Positions 8,801 to 17,166 of a stretch of 64,000 nt of DNA are shown here, piece by piece. Every line of letters starts with the position of its first letter. Positions within the stretch are counted from its first letter, which is position 1. This DNA comes from Tamlana sp038148895. GTDB taxonomy: Bacteria > Bacteroidota > Bacteroidia > Flavobacteriales > Flavobacteriaceae. The stretch lies in assembly GCA_038148895.1 (NCBI GenBank), contig JBBVGQ010000001.1. One strand, written 5' to 3'. Below the pieces are notes generated by a model. The model worked only from the letters and a program-made list of their open reading frames with translations, did no database searches and had not been told where the DNA came from. The translations under genes were made by a program, and so were the position numbers.

Positions 8801-8818
8801 ATCCGTATTTATACGGAT
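8801..8818. promoter_or_regulatory. 8-2-8 palindrome, candidate response-regulator operator
   Basis: ATCCGTAT-TT-ATACGGAT is a perfect inverted repeat with a 2-nt spacer, the geometry known for NarL/LuxR-type regulators. It sits between the end of the response regulator gene and the promoter of the triple-repeat gene, centred about 59 bp upstream of its -7 box. No U-run follows on the minus strand, so a terminator is unlikely. Confidence 0.5.
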
Positions 8819-8827
8819 GCGCCAGAC

Positions 8828-9460
8828 TCAAATCAAATTGATTTGCGCTGCCTTTTTTATTAATTCCGCTGTGTTTTTTACGTCTAATTTTTTTAGAATA
8901 TTGGCGCGATGCGTTTCAATTGTTCGGGTGCTAACAAATAATTTAGTTGCTATTTCCTTAGTAGTAAGTCCTTGAGAAATTAAGCTCAGAACCTCACGTT
9001 CTTTGTTTGAAAGTATATTTTCGCTTACCCTCTGGTCTGACATAAAATTTATCATCTTTTCAGAAATTTTAGGACTAAAATATTTCTTCCCTTGGTTTAC
9101 AATGCGCACCACTTTAATCAATTCATCTTCGTCGGTATTTTTAAGCAAATAACTATACGCGCCACTTTTGGCACATTTTGCTATGTAATTACCATCGTCA
9201 TGCATGGATATAACAATAGGTTTAATAAATGCCTTTGTGCTTTTTAGTTCATTTAAAACTTCAAAGCCATCCATATTTGGCATGGTAATATCCAACAAAA
9301 CAATGTCAATATCATTGTTCTCATTTAAGGCCTCCATAAACGCCAAACCGTCACCCACGGTGGCCACAACCTCAATATCATCGTGTTTCATTAAAAGTTC
9401 CTTTAAACCGTTTCTAAACAGCTCATGGTCGTCAGCAATTATTACTTTTATCTTGCTCAT
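8828..9460 (-). CDS. NarL/FixJ-family response regulator
   Basis: A 210-aa two-component transcription regulator. The receiver domain (about residues 4-122) shows the acidic pair D10/D11, phosphoacceptor D57 in IVLLDITMPNMDG, and K107; a LuxR-type helix-turn-helix occupies about 148-208 (SNKEREVLSLISQGLTTKEI). Its ATG overlaps the stop codon of the histidine kinase (ATGA, 4 bp), so the two are translationally coupled and form a cognate pair. Probable targets are unknown, but the adjacent 18-bp palindrome and triple-repeat gene are the obvious candidate. All key residues are present. Confidence 0.95.
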   Translation of the reverse strand: MSKIKVIIADDHELFRNGLKELLMKHDDIEVVATVGDGLAFMEALNENNDIDIVLLDITMPNMDGFEVLNELKSTKAFIKPIVISMHDDGNYIAKCAKSGAYSYLLKNTDEDELIKVVRIVNQGKKYFSPKISEKMINFMSDQRVSENILSNKEREVLSLISQGLTTKEIATKLFVSTRTIETHRANILKKLDVKNTAELIKKAAQINLI

Positions 9461-11121
9461 AATTCTATGGGTAATTCTATTTCAAATGTGGTCATTCCTT
9501 TTTTGGAATCTATTTGGATTTGTCCATTACAGATTTCTACACGTTCCTTAATATTTATAATACCAGAGCCAAGTTTTACACGCTCGATATCGAAACCAAT
9601 ACCGTCATCAAAATAGAAAAGCGATATAAAATCGTCAAACTCGGAGAGTGAGATTCTAATATTTTTACACTTTGAATGTTTTAATGCATTGTTGATTAAC
9701 TCTTGTGCAATCCTGAAAATATTTATGGCTTGATTTTTAGTTATTTTACTGTTGTTTTCTTTGGTTAAATCTTCAAATTCTATGGAGATTCCCGAAGTTT
9801 CTTTTATACTATTCACAAAATTTGTGAGCGCCACACCTACCCCAAAATCATCGATGGTTGAGGGCATCAAAGCGTTGGACATTAAACGAATTTCAGAAAT
9901 TGTAGTGTCCACTATGTTTATCATTTCCTGTTTTTGCTTTTTTGCATCAACTTTATTTTCAATATAAAATTTTAATGAAGTTAAAAGTGGGCCAATGCCA
10001 TCATGCAGTTCCCGTGACAACCGTCTCCTTTCATTTTCAAGGCCATCTACCATCAATCGTTGGGTTTCTACTCTATTTTTGATTTCTTTGCTTCTAAATT
10101 CAATCAATTTATCCCTCATTTTTATAAGGCTCTTTCCAAGTGAATCATTTTGGCTCCTTGGTTCATAATCGTTATTGAGATTCATCTTCCCAATTTCATT
10201 GGAGAATTTAACAGCTCCTTGAAGTGATTTTTTCAAATTGTCCAAAGCGGCGAACATTTCCTTTATTTCAGCCGAATTTTTATTAAATTCATTGGTTTGG
10301 TTGTAGTCTCCATCTGCCATTATCTTCAAGCTTTTTTGCATGTTAATAATAGGATTGGTGATCAGTCTAGTTAAAAATAAAGACAAAACAACAGCAATTA
10401 GCATGATTAAAATTATCAGACCCAAAAGCCTAAGTTTTAAGCTTTTTAACGGTGCCTTTACTTCACTCAAATCAATCTCACTTAGTATACCCAAATTTAA
10501 GTTGGATATGTTTATGGGACCGTAAGCACTGTACACCTCTACCCCTCTATAGTCTTTTATGATGGCTTTCCCAGTGTTTCCTGAAATGGCTTCAACAGCG
10601 GCTTTGGTTTTAGCAAATATGTTAGACGGAGTTTCCTCTGGCATAAAACGGGATTGCGACCTTAGGTGATAATCTTCCCCAACCAAATACGATTCGCCGC
10701 TGCTACCCATTCCTGTGCGCTCTAGCAATATGTCCTTAATCTTGTTATAGTCAATAATCTTCACTTTGGCTTGGTTGTCAGCAACCAAAATCAAACCAAT
10801 GGCTGTTTGTCCGTTATCGTTATACTTCGTGAAATCAAATATTCCAGAAGTAGTTAAGGCAGATTTTGGCAGTTTTAATGTAATGCTATCCAAAGGGAAA
10901 TCTGTGGGTTTTGAATTCATAAATTTAGCCCATTCGCTTTTTATCAAATTTTCAACTTGTACTTGCTTTAGGGTTTTTATGGAATTGAGCTGAAGAAAAA
11001 TTCTATCGTCCAACGCTTTTGAAAACTGGCTGTAAAACGTAAGGGACAACATTAAAATTACCAAAAAAATAAGGCTATTGATTATGATTAATATTAATGT
11101 TCTTAAACTCATTTTATTCAA
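9457..11121 (-). CDS. Cache-HAMP sensor histidine kinase (HisKA_3, NarX-like)
   Basis: A 554-aa inner-membrane sensor kinase. TM1 lies at about residues 9-30, a periplasmic Cache-like sensor at about 35-225 (VGEDYHLRSQSRF followed by a GNTGKAIIKDYRG segment), and TM2 at about 231-252, followed by a HAMP linker. The HisKA_3 phosphoacceptor is H373 in RRLSRELHDGIGPLL, and an HATPase domain ends the protein (ELINNALKHSKCKNI, then DDGIGF). It overlaps the response regulator gene by 4 bp. The Cache domain suggests sensing of a small extracellular molecule, identity unknown. The full set of kinase motifs appears intact. Confidence 0.93.
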   Translation of the reverse strand: MNKMSLRTLILIIINSLIFLVILMLSLTFYSQFSKALDDRIFLQLNSIKTLKQVQVENLIKSEWAKFMNSKPTDFPLDSITLKLPKSALTTSGIFDFTKYNDNGQTAIGLILVADNQAKVKIIDYNKIKDILLERTGMGSSGESYLVGEDYHLRSQSRFMPEETPSNIFAKTKAAVEAISGNTGKAIIKDYRGVEVYSAYGPINISNLNLGILSEIDLSEVKAPLKSLKLRLLGLIILIMLIAVVLSLFLTRLITNPIINMQKSLKIMADGDYNQTNEFNKNSAEIKEMFAALDNLKKSLQGAVKFSNEIGKMNLNNDYEPRSQNDSLGKSLIKMRDKLIEFRSKEIKNRVETQRLMVDGLENERRRLSRELHDGIGPLLTSLKFYIENKVDAKKQKQEMINIVDTTISEIRLMSNALMPSTIDDFGVGVALTNFVNSIKETSGISIEFEDLTKENNSKITKNQAINIFRIAQELINNALKHSKCKNIRISLSEFDDFISLFYFDDGIGFDIERVKLGSGIINIKERVEICNGQIQIDSKKGMTTFEIELPIEL

Positions 11122-11230
11122 AATGTTGCTTACAATTTCTTGCCAATTACTCTAAAACCTAAATTTATCAAATATTATAAAATGAAAATAGTAATTTGAA
11201 AAAACAGTAATGAGCAAAGATTCAGACAAT

Positions 11231-12385
11231 CTACTTAAACGGATGCCTTACTTCCCAATCTTCCGATGGGTTCATAAGTTTAAAGATTTGCCTTAAAATA
11301 GCATTTAAAAACCCATTGGTATGCTTTAGGTACACAACCATGGGGATGGCTTCCGCACCTACCGAACTTTTAATTTCCATGGCCGTTCTGGCATAAACAA
11401 CCGTGTTGAACTTGTTTTCAATGCCAAATTGAAGCATGTCATAAAGCATGTTTAAATACAATTGGTTTGGATATTGATGTTCTTCATCATATCCTAAAAA
11501 ATAAGTTTCCAGGGCTGTATTGTTTAAAATCAAAGTGTAAAAACCAACCAATTGGTCCTTTAAAAAATAGCCATAAACTTTAAAGTTTTCCTTTAAATTG
11601 GCCTTAAGACTATAAAAATGGTTTTCTGGTAAAATGAAAGTGTTGAACTTGGCATTGTTGGATACGTTCATGTAAAACTGATGCAATTCTGGTGTATATT
11701 TTTGAATGTCCAAAAGACTTAACTCAACTGGCTTAATGGAGTTCCGTTTTTTTCTGGCACGTTTGTATCTATCTCGGTATTTTTTGTTTAGGTTGGCTAT
11801 GTAGTCATCAAATTTTAACCATTCAGGCTTGACTTGAAGCAACATGTTTGGTTGTACATAAACTTGGTGAAGTTTGGCTGCTTCAAAAACTTGTTTTTCT
11901 TTATGAATTTCATCGTTCTTAAAAAAATCCTTTAGTACAACAGCCCTAATTTTCTTGCCTTGACTTTTCTTTATTTGGTCTTTAATTTCATCTAATGCTG
12001 AAAAAATCTCTCTAAAAAAATCGGATTGTGAAATAGCTGTTCTTTTAAAAAATAATCCGTGTTGTCCGGTATGGGTTAAATTTCCAACAACCAAAATATT
12101 TCCCTTCAAAACACGCGAAACCAAATCTTTAAAAAGTGTTTTAAAGCATGAAACTTTAGTGTTTCTAAACATATCTTTTAAATACAATTGTACCCGTTGA
12201 ACAATTGCAACACCTGCTAATGCTTCATTATTAAAAACACCAACATAAAACCATTGAATGTTGTTTGGAGAAGCTTTTTCCATGGCTTGCAAATACCGAG
12301 TTTGCAAAAACACATCGTGCTTTGCAAGTGCATTCCAGCCCTCTGGAAGTTCGTTAAATGAGTTGTAAATAGTGTAACGTATCAA
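11231..12385 (-). CDS. GNAT / FemAB-like acyltransferase
   Basis: A 384-aa cytoplasmic protein of the GNAT superfamily (Acetyltransf_6/FemAB-like type). The N-terminal half has WNALAKHDVFLQTRYLQAME and a YVGVFNNEALAGVAIVQ strand pair. The C-terminal half has a KDQLVGFYTLILNNTALETYF strand typical of the acetyl-CoA fold, followed by a YPNQLYLNMLYDMLQFGIE helix. The donor and acceptor are not evident; members act on cell-wall or surface polymers or on lipids. It stands alone, with a terminator-like hairpin immediately upstream. I cannot say more about the substrate. Confidence 0.65.
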   Translation of the reverse strand: MIRYTIYNSFNELPEGWNALAKHDVFLQTRYLQAMEKASPNNIQWFYVGVFNNEALAGVAIVQRVQLYLKDMFRNTKVSCFKTLFKDLVSRVLKGNILVVGNLTHTGQHGLFFKRTAISQSDFFREIFSALDEIKDQIKKSQGKKIRAVVLKDFFKNDEIHKEKQVFEAAKLHQVYVQPNMLLQVKPEWLKFDDYIANLNKKYRDRYKRARKKRNSIKPVELSLLDIQKYTPELHQFYMNVSNNAKFNTFILPENHFYSLKANLKENFKVYGYFLKDQLVGFYTLILNNTALETYFLGYDEEHQYPNQLYLNMLYDMLQFGIENKFNTVVYARTAMEIKSSVGAEAIPMVVYLKHTNGFLNAILRQIFKLMNPSEDWEVRHPFK

Positions 12386-12395
12386 TTCAAAAAGA

Positions 12396-12425
12396 AAAGA
12401 CTGAAAATTACAATTCTCAGTCTTT
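12396..12425 (-). terminator. Hairpin terminator after the DUF1761 gene
   Basis: Arms AAAGACTGA and TCAGTCTTT with a 12-nt loop lie between the DUF1761 stop and the GNAT start. On the minus strand the right arm runs into a T-rich stretch. Confidence 0.55.
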
Positions 12426-12451
12426 AAATATGTTAAAAGTTTACAAAATTA

Positions 12452-12934
12452 TTATCTCCAACCACAAATGATTGCCCCCATTATACCTAGCGTTACAATC
12501 CAATAACCAGCATTGATAAAGATGTATTTGGCACTTTTCCGTTCAAACAAGGCGTTAGTGCCTAAAATTGGTAGCGCAATAAAAATACCGGCCAAAACAC
12601 CATGAAGTGCACCGTGCTTGAAGGTTCTAAACGCATCACCATAATCACTTAAAAAAGCGTCATAAGAAGGCAACATGCCCAACTCGCCTTGTGCCAGACT
12701 AACAACGCCCATTTGATGAATAACCAACGCGGGAAGTGTACTAGCCAATAAAAAAGCGAAAATAAACGCCATTATAAATATTTTGGCCATGTTTCCGCCT
12801 TTAATCTTTTCTTCGGTCATGCCAGATGCTTCCATCCATGCGTTGCCAAAAGTCTTTGGGTTGTACCAAATAAAGCCAACAACCATGGCCGAAATTGCCG
12901 CAACCAACATAGCGACAGGATTCAAAAATTCCAT
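12452..12934 (-). CDS. DUF1761 family integral membrane protein
   Basis: A 160-aa inner-membrane protein with four predicted transmembrane segments (about residues 5-24, 50-71, 109-127 and 136-156). The motif VGFIWYNPKTFGNAWMEASG after the first helix is characteristic of DUF1761 proteins, whose function is not established. It is in a short unit of its own between glnS and the GNAT gene on the same strand. Nothing in the neighbourhood suggests a specific substrate. Family assignment is good, function unknown. Confidence 0.85.
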   Translation of the reverse strand: MEFLNPVAMLVAAISAMVVGFIWYNPKTFGNAWMEASGMTEEKIKGGNMAKIFIMAFIFAFLLASTLPALVIHQMGVVSLAQGELGMLPSYDAFLSDYGDAFRTFKHGALHGVLAGIFIALPILGTNALFERKSAKYIFINAGYWIVTLGIMGAIICGWR

Positions 12935-13009
12935 AATAAAAATGTTTAGTTAGTAGTTAAATGTAGCTAAAATTTCTATATGGAGTTTATTTTTAACACA
13001 ATGTGAAGA

Positions 13010-15004
13010 TTAAATGGACTGAGCCTCAGCAACCAAAAGTTCATTATTGTCGTCTAAAGCTTTATTTATAAATTCTTCTATTTCATCATTTTTTTTAACA
13101 CCTTTTTCCAATAAAACGCCAAGTGCCAAAGCAACAGCAATTCGAGTTCCTACCTTTTTAGCCGAGGTATTAAAAAGTGGTTGAAGTTCATTGTAAGTCA
13201 CATCCTTGGCCAATTCTAGAATTTCTGCTTTCACCTTTTGCTGTTTGGCTTCTGGCAAATTGGTGTATTTTTTCCCCAACTGCTGAATAACATCAATAGC
13301 CTTTCGTTGCGGCGGCTTATTCTGATTATTATTTGGTTGCGTGGCCTGTGGTTTTGGAGCCTGTTTAGCCCAAGAATCCCTTAAACCAACGGTTTTGTTG
13401 AATATTAATTTTTCTGGAGAGCTATCATCATCCACATTAAAATAGCCCAAACGTTGAAACTGGAACCTATCGCCTAATTGAGCTTCTTTCAAACTTGGCT
13501 CAACATAAGCTTCAATGGTTTTTAAGGAATTTGGATTGAGGAATTCCATAAAATCTCTGTCCTGATGGGCATCAGGTGCTTCGTCCATAAACAACCTGTC
13601 ATATTCCCTAACCTCCGCTTTTATGGCATGCTGAATCGAAACCCAGTGTAACGTGCCTTTTACTTTCTTGGAGGTGTCTTCGGAATAAGTACAATGAATT
13701 TCTTCAATATTGCCATTAGCATCTTTTACAACACGTTCTGCCTTTATTATGTAGGCGTTTTTAAGACGCACTTCTCCCCCTAATTTCAACCTAAAAAACT
13801 TATTGCTTGCTTCCTCTTTAAAGTCTTCCTTTTCAATGTAAAGTTCCCTTGAAAAAGGTACTTTTCTAAAACCAGCACTTTCGTCTTCTTGATTGTTTTC
13901 GGCATCCAACCATTCAACTTTACCTTCCGGATAATTGGTAATAACCAATTTTACGGGGTCTAAAACAGCCATTACACGAGGTGCAGTTTTATTTAAATCT
14001 TCGCGAATACAAAACTCTAAGAGCGATACATCAATAACGTTATCGCGCTTGGCAACACCAACTGTTTCAACAAATTTTCTTAACGATGCTGGTGTATACC
14101 CTCTTCGGCGCAATCCCGAAATGGTAGGCATACGGGGGTCATCCCAACCAGAAACAATGCCATCTTCAACCAATTTGAGCAATCTGCGTTTGCTCATAAT
14201 GGTGTAGCTTAGGTTTAAGCGCGCAAACTCACGTTGTTTGGGCCTAAGCTTATCGGCATCCACAACCTGGTCTAAAAACCAATCGTAGAGCTCTCTGTGC
14301 GGTTTAAATTCCAACGAACATAAACTGTGCGATATCTGCTCAATATAATCGCTTTCACCATGGGTCCAATCGTACATTGGGTAAATACACCAATTGCTTC
14401 CTGTTCTATGGTGGGATTTTTTAAGAATGCGATACATGATAGGGTCGCGCATCAACATATTGGGGTGTTGCATGTCTATTTTGGCGCGCAAAATATGTTC
14501 GCCCTCATCAAACTCACCCTTTTTCATACGCTCGAACAAATCGAGGTTTTCGGCCACACTTCTATTTCTATAAGGTCCGTCTATACCGGGTTCCGTTGGT
14601 GTTCCTTTTTGTTCGGCCATAGCCTCGCTGCTTTGCGAATCTACATAGGCCCTTCCTTCCTTTATCATATTAACTGCCCAGTCGTACAGTTGTTGAAAAT
14701 AGTCTGAAGAGAACAGTTCCTTATCCCATTTATAGCCCAACCAAGCTACATCTTCTTTTATGGCATCAACATATTCCTGCTCTTCTTTGGCCGGATTGGT
14801 ATCGTCAAACCTAAGGTTTACCGGGGCATTGTAATACTCGCCCAACCCAAAACTAATGCCAATGGCCTTGGTATGGCCAATGTGCAAATAACCATTGGGC
14901 TCTGGTGGAAAACGAAAGCGCAATTCGTTTTTAGACATACCATTTGCTAAATCTTCCTCTATAATTTGCTCAATAAAATTGAGCGGTTTTCTTTCTTCAG
15001 ACAT
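13010..15004 (-). CDS. glnS: Glutaminyl-tRNA synthetase with C-terminal extension
   Basis: Class I synthetase charging tRNA-Gln (664 aa from the ATG at 15004, MSEERKPLNFIEQII). The HIGH motif is at residues 41-44 in PPEPNGYLHIGH, and a KMSKS-type MSKRR occurs near residue 265. The anticodon-binding beta-barrels extend to about residue 550. Beyond them is an Asn/Gln/Pro linker and a ~90-residue helical tail (KAIDVIQQLGKKYTNLPEAK onward) that the E. coli enzyme lacks; flavobacterial GlnRS are often annotated as YqeY-domain fusions, and this may be that domain. I reject the longer start at 15025 because MSEERK is the usual N-terminus. Divergent from folB. Confidence 0.95.
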   Translation of the reverse strand: MSEERKPLNFIEQIIEEDLANGMSKNELRFRFPPEPNGYLHIGHTKAIGISFGLGEYYNAPVNLRFDDTNPAKEEQEYVDAIKEDVAWLGYKWDKELFSSDYFQQLYDWAVNMIKEGRAYVDSQSSEAMAEQKGTPTEPGIDGPYRNRSVAENLDLFERMKKGEFDEGEHILRAKIDMQHPNMLMRDPIMYRILKKSHHRTGSNWCIYPMYDWTHGESDYIEQISHSLCSLEFKPHRELYDWFLDQVVDADKLRPKQREFARLNLSYTIMSKRRLLKLVEDGIVSGWDDPRMPTISGLRRRGYTPASLRKFVETVGVAKRDNVIDVSLLEFCIREDLNKTAPRVMAVLDPVKLVITNYPEGKVEWLDAENNQEDESAGFRKVPFSRELYIEKEDFKEEASNKFFRLKLGGEVRLKNAYIIKAERVVKDANGNIEEIHCTYSEDTSKKVKGTLHWVSIQHAIKAEVREYDRLFMDEAPDAHQDRDFMEFLNPNSLKTIEAYVEPSLKEAQLGDRFQFQRLGYFNVDDDSSPEKLIFNKTVGLRDSWAKQAPKPQATQPNNNQNKPPQRKAIDVIQQLGKKYTNLPEAKQQKVKAEILELAKDVTYNELQPLFNTSAKKVGTRIAVALALGVLLEKGVKKNDEIEEFINKALDDNNELLVAEAQSI

Positions 15005-15112
15005 ATAAAATAATACGATTGACATTGATAAAACAGAAACTGCGTCTGTTAAACCAAATATTGTGCAAAATTAGGTAATTTTACTCTATAATTTAGATTT
15101 AAATAAGCCAAT

Positions 15113-15475
15113 ATGGGAATAATAAAAGTTGAAAATATAAGGGTATTTGCTTACCACGGTTGCCTAAAAGAAGAGACAAAAATTGGTAGCGATTACCGTG
15201 TTGACTTAAAGGTTGAAGCCAGTTTACAAACTTCGGCGATTACCGATAAATTAAGTGATACCGTAGATTATGTTTTTTTAAACCGAGTGATTAAAGAGGA
15301 AATGGGCATAGCCTCTCACCTGCTTGAAACCGTTGCCAAACGCATTTTAAACCGTATTTTTAACGAAGACCAAATGGTTACCAAAGCCACGGTTTGGGTA
15401 AGTAAGTTAAACCCGCCCATTGGAGGCGATGTAGAGCGCGTAACGATTAAAATGACCCAAAAACGTAAAAATTGA
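15113..15475 (+). CDS. folB: Dihydroneopterin aldolase
   Basis: Folate-pathway enzyme (120 aa) converting 7,8-dihydroneopterin to 6-hydroxymethyl-dihydropterin and glycolaldehyde in the cytoplasm. The N-terminal substrate loop FAYHGCLKEE (about residues 12-21), the central SHLLE (68-72) that binds the pterin, and catalytic K98 in VWVSKLNPP are all present. Length is standard. It is divergent from glnS and followed by tRNA-Cys on the same strand, which has its own promoter. The assignment is secure. Confidence 0.95.
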   Translation: MGIIKVENIRVFAYHGCLKEETKIGSDYRVDLKVEASLQTSAITDKLSDTVDYVFLNRVIKEEMGIASHLLETVAKRILNRIFNEDQMVTKATVWVSKLNPPIGGDVERVTIKMTQKRKN

Positions 15476-15505
15476 TTTTAACTATTGAAAAGTCTTAATT
15501 TTTTT

Positions 15506-15513
15506 TACATTTG
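15506..15513 (+). promoter_or_regulatory. tRNA-Cys promoter (-7 box)
   Basis: TACATTTG is a perfect TAnnTTTG box 11 nt before the tRNA 5' end; a TTG at 15485-15487 provides a -33 element 18 nt further upstream. Confidence 0.7.
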
Positions 15514-15524
15514 CAGCAGTTATC

Positions 15525-15595
15525 GGCGTCGTGACCGAGTGGCTAGGTAGAGGTCTGCAAAACCTTGTACAGCGGTTCGAATCCGCTCGACGCCT
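15525..15595 (+). tRNA. tRNA-Cys (GCA anticodon)
   Basis: The acceptor arms GGCGTCG (15525-15531) and CGACGCC (15588-15594) pair perfectly, with U73 as discriminator as expected for Cys. The anticodon loop CTGCAAA carries GCA at 15557-15559, and the T arm is AGCGG-TTCGAAT-CCGCT. The 3' CCA is not encoded. The gene lies between folB and an orphan lipoprotein gene, with its own promoter and terminator. Confidence 0.97.
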
Positions 15596-15598
15596 CAA

Positions 15599-15630
15599 AA
15601 AAAGCTTTCAGTTGGTTCTGAAGGCTTTTT
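15599..15630 (+). terminator. Terminator of tRNA-Cys
   Basis: AAAAAGCTTTCAG and CTGAAGGCTTTTT pair over 13 bp (one G-T) around a 6-nt loop, ending in a T-run four nucleotides after the tRNA. Confidence 0.88.
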
Positions 15631-15680
15631 AATTTTACGCACTTGCCTTTGTGAAAAATTTCAACTAACTTCGTTTACCT

Positions 15681-15701
15681 GTGCTGAACTTGATTCAGTA
15701 A
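15681..15701. repeat. Palindromic REP-like element, copy 2
   Basis: CTGAA-CTTGA-TTCAG with 5-bp arms; shares the CTGAACTTGnTTCAG core with copies at 6575 and 56850. It lies in the gap between tRNA-Cys and the orphan lipoprotein gene. Confidence 0.5.
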
Positions 15702-15760
15702 CGTCTGATATAAGACATTGAAACAACACATATCACCAAGTTGTAAAAATTTAAAATAAG

Positions 15761-16243
15761 ATGAACAATATTAAATACTTAGTCGTATTTTTTGTAATAA
15801 TTTCCTGTAGTTTAAATGGTTCTGAAGATATTACAAAAAACTATTTTGATGTTATTGTTGAGAAAAGTCCTTGGACACTTGACCATGTTGAAATACTGGA
15901 AATAAAAGGAGTAAATGGGTATGTTTTTAACCAATCAGAAATTGAAAAAATTGCTGGAGCTCTTAAAAACTCTAATGATGGAACTATAGAATTTTATGAT
16001 GATGGAAAAGGGTTATGGAATTCTTTATTACAGTGCCAAAATTGCCCAATTACTTGGAATGAAATCCCCAAGGAGAAAAGAATTAGTTGGATTTACCAAG
16101 ATGAAGCCAGCTATTTCAATATTAGAACTAGTAATCAAGTTATTGAACTAATTTGGAATAAAAGCAATGATAATTTTATTATTATAAGGCCTGATGGAAC
16201 TATTAGAGGTGATTATTTAAATTGTAATTATGTTTGGAAATAA
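15761..16243 (+). CDS. Hypothetical lipoprotein
   Basis: A 160-aa protein I do not recognise. The N-terminus MNNIKYLVVFFVIISCSLN has a hydrophobic stretch and a plausible lipobox (IISC), so it is probably lipid-anchored. The mature part is rich in Asn, Ile and Trp, has a Cys pair in QCQNCP (about residues 90-95), and ends with DYLNCNYVWK, reminiscent of lipocalin-like small lipoproteins but not diagnostic. Codon use looks more A/T-rich than in the flanking genes. It is an isolated gene between tRNA-Cys and LysE, a position open to insertion next to a tRNA, though no integrase or direct repeat is seen. Confidence 0.6.
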   Translation: MNNIKYLVVFFVIISCSLNGSEDITKNYFDVIVEKSPWTLDHVEILEIKGVNGYVFNQSEIEKIAGALKNSNDGTIEFYDDGKGLWNSLLQCQNCPITWNEIPKEKRISWIYQDEASYFNIRTSNQVIELIWNKSNDNFIIIRPDGTIRGDYLNCNYVWK

Positions 16244-16286
16244 CTGTTTACACCTTGACTATAAGTAATAGCTTGTTCTTGCATAC

Positions 16287-16304
16287 TTCTGAAAATTCTC
16301 AGAA
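16287..16304. terminator. Weak hairpin between convergent genes
   Basis: TTCTGA and TCAGAA arms with a 6-nt loop in the gap between the orphan lipoprotein and the lysE-type gene. It has a short stem and no clear T-run, and could be a degenerate relative of the CTGAACTTG element. Confidence 0.3.
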
Positions 16305-16352
16305 CTAATTCATAGCCGAGACGTATAAACGAGCCCAAAAACCCAAAACTCT

Positions 16353-17036
16353 TTATTTAATCGGGCTCATCTGCTCCAACTTATCCTGTATCATTTCCTT
16401 TTCCTTGGGAAAAAAGCCTTGTACCAAAAGCAGTACGCCAAAACCCAAAATAACCAAAGCTATTATTTTTTTGGTCTTAAAAATAAGTCGAGGTGTTAAC
16501 CTGTTTTTTAGCTTTTTGGCTATAAGTATTTTAACCAAGTCTACTAAAAAATAAACCACCAAAATGGTGCTCAAAAAAACCACCACGCCATCTTTGGAGC
16601 TGGTTAATGAGTTTGCCAACACTATAAAAGCCACCCAACCCAACAGCACTCCAATATTGATAAAGTTCAGCAAAAACCCTTTAAGGAAAAGTTTTCCGTA
16701 GCCTTTTTTAATTTCAATTTTATGGTATTCCTTAAGAATGGCCCTAAATGATTTTGATGTTTTTATAAAGGAAATTATCCCATATGCTACCAACAAAACA
16801 CCTCCAAAGATTAAAAAATTGGGGTCATCTTCAATTTTATCCAAAAGTTTGCTTGTACTAAAAAAGGCGACCAGAATGAATAAAATATCGGCCAATATAA
16901 CGCCCAAATCAAATATTAAAGCGCTTCTAAATCCTTTTGTAGCGCTGGTTTCCAAAAGCACGAAAAACACCGGCCCAATGGTAAAAGCAAGAATAATTCC
17001 AAAAGGAATGGCCGTTAAAATATCATCAAAAATCAT
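16353..17036 (-). CDS. LysE family transporter
   Basis: A 227-aa inner-membrane exporter of the LysE/RhtB superfamily, which exports amino acids or related compounds. The N-terminus AIPFGIILAFTIGPVFFVLLE, with its Gly-Pro, is the family signature, and six hydrophobic segments are visible. The substrate cannot be told from sequence. It is on the same strand as the PUL that begins upstream, but the terminator after GH81 (17115-17143) separates the two, so it is likely an independent gene. Confidence 0.85.
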   Translation of the reverse strand: MIFDDILTAIPFGIILAFTIGPVFFVLLETSATKGFRSALIFDLGVILADILFILVAFFSTSKLLDKIEDDPNFLIFGGVLLVAYGIISFIKTSKSFRAILKEYHKIEIKKGYGKLFLKGFLLNFINIGVLLGWVAFIVLANSLTSSKDGVVVFLSTILVVYFLVDLVKILIAKKLKNRLTPRLIFKTKKIIALVILGFGVLLLVQGFFPKEKEMIQDKLEQMSPIK

Positions 17037-17114
17037 TATGAAAGGGTTTCAATACAAAGTAAAGAAATATTTTAAAACTTTATTGAAGCCGCTTACTGGA
17101 TTTGTAGTAAAAGA

Positions 17115-17143
17115 AATGGGCACGATATATTAACGCACCCATT
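17115..17143 (-). terminator. Terminator at the end of PUL unit C (after GH81)
   Basis: On the minus strand AATGGGTGCG and CGTGCCCATT form a 10-bp stem with two G-U pairs and a 9-nt loop, followed by TTTCTTTT, 24 bp past the GH81 stop. Confidence 0.75.
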
Positions 17144-17166
17144 ACATACAAATCAACTAAACTAAA

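Noticed and set aside
15596..15760. Attachment-site repeat of tRNA-Cys as evidence of an integrated element
   Set aside because: I found no second copy of the tRNA 3' end and no integrase gene in the window.
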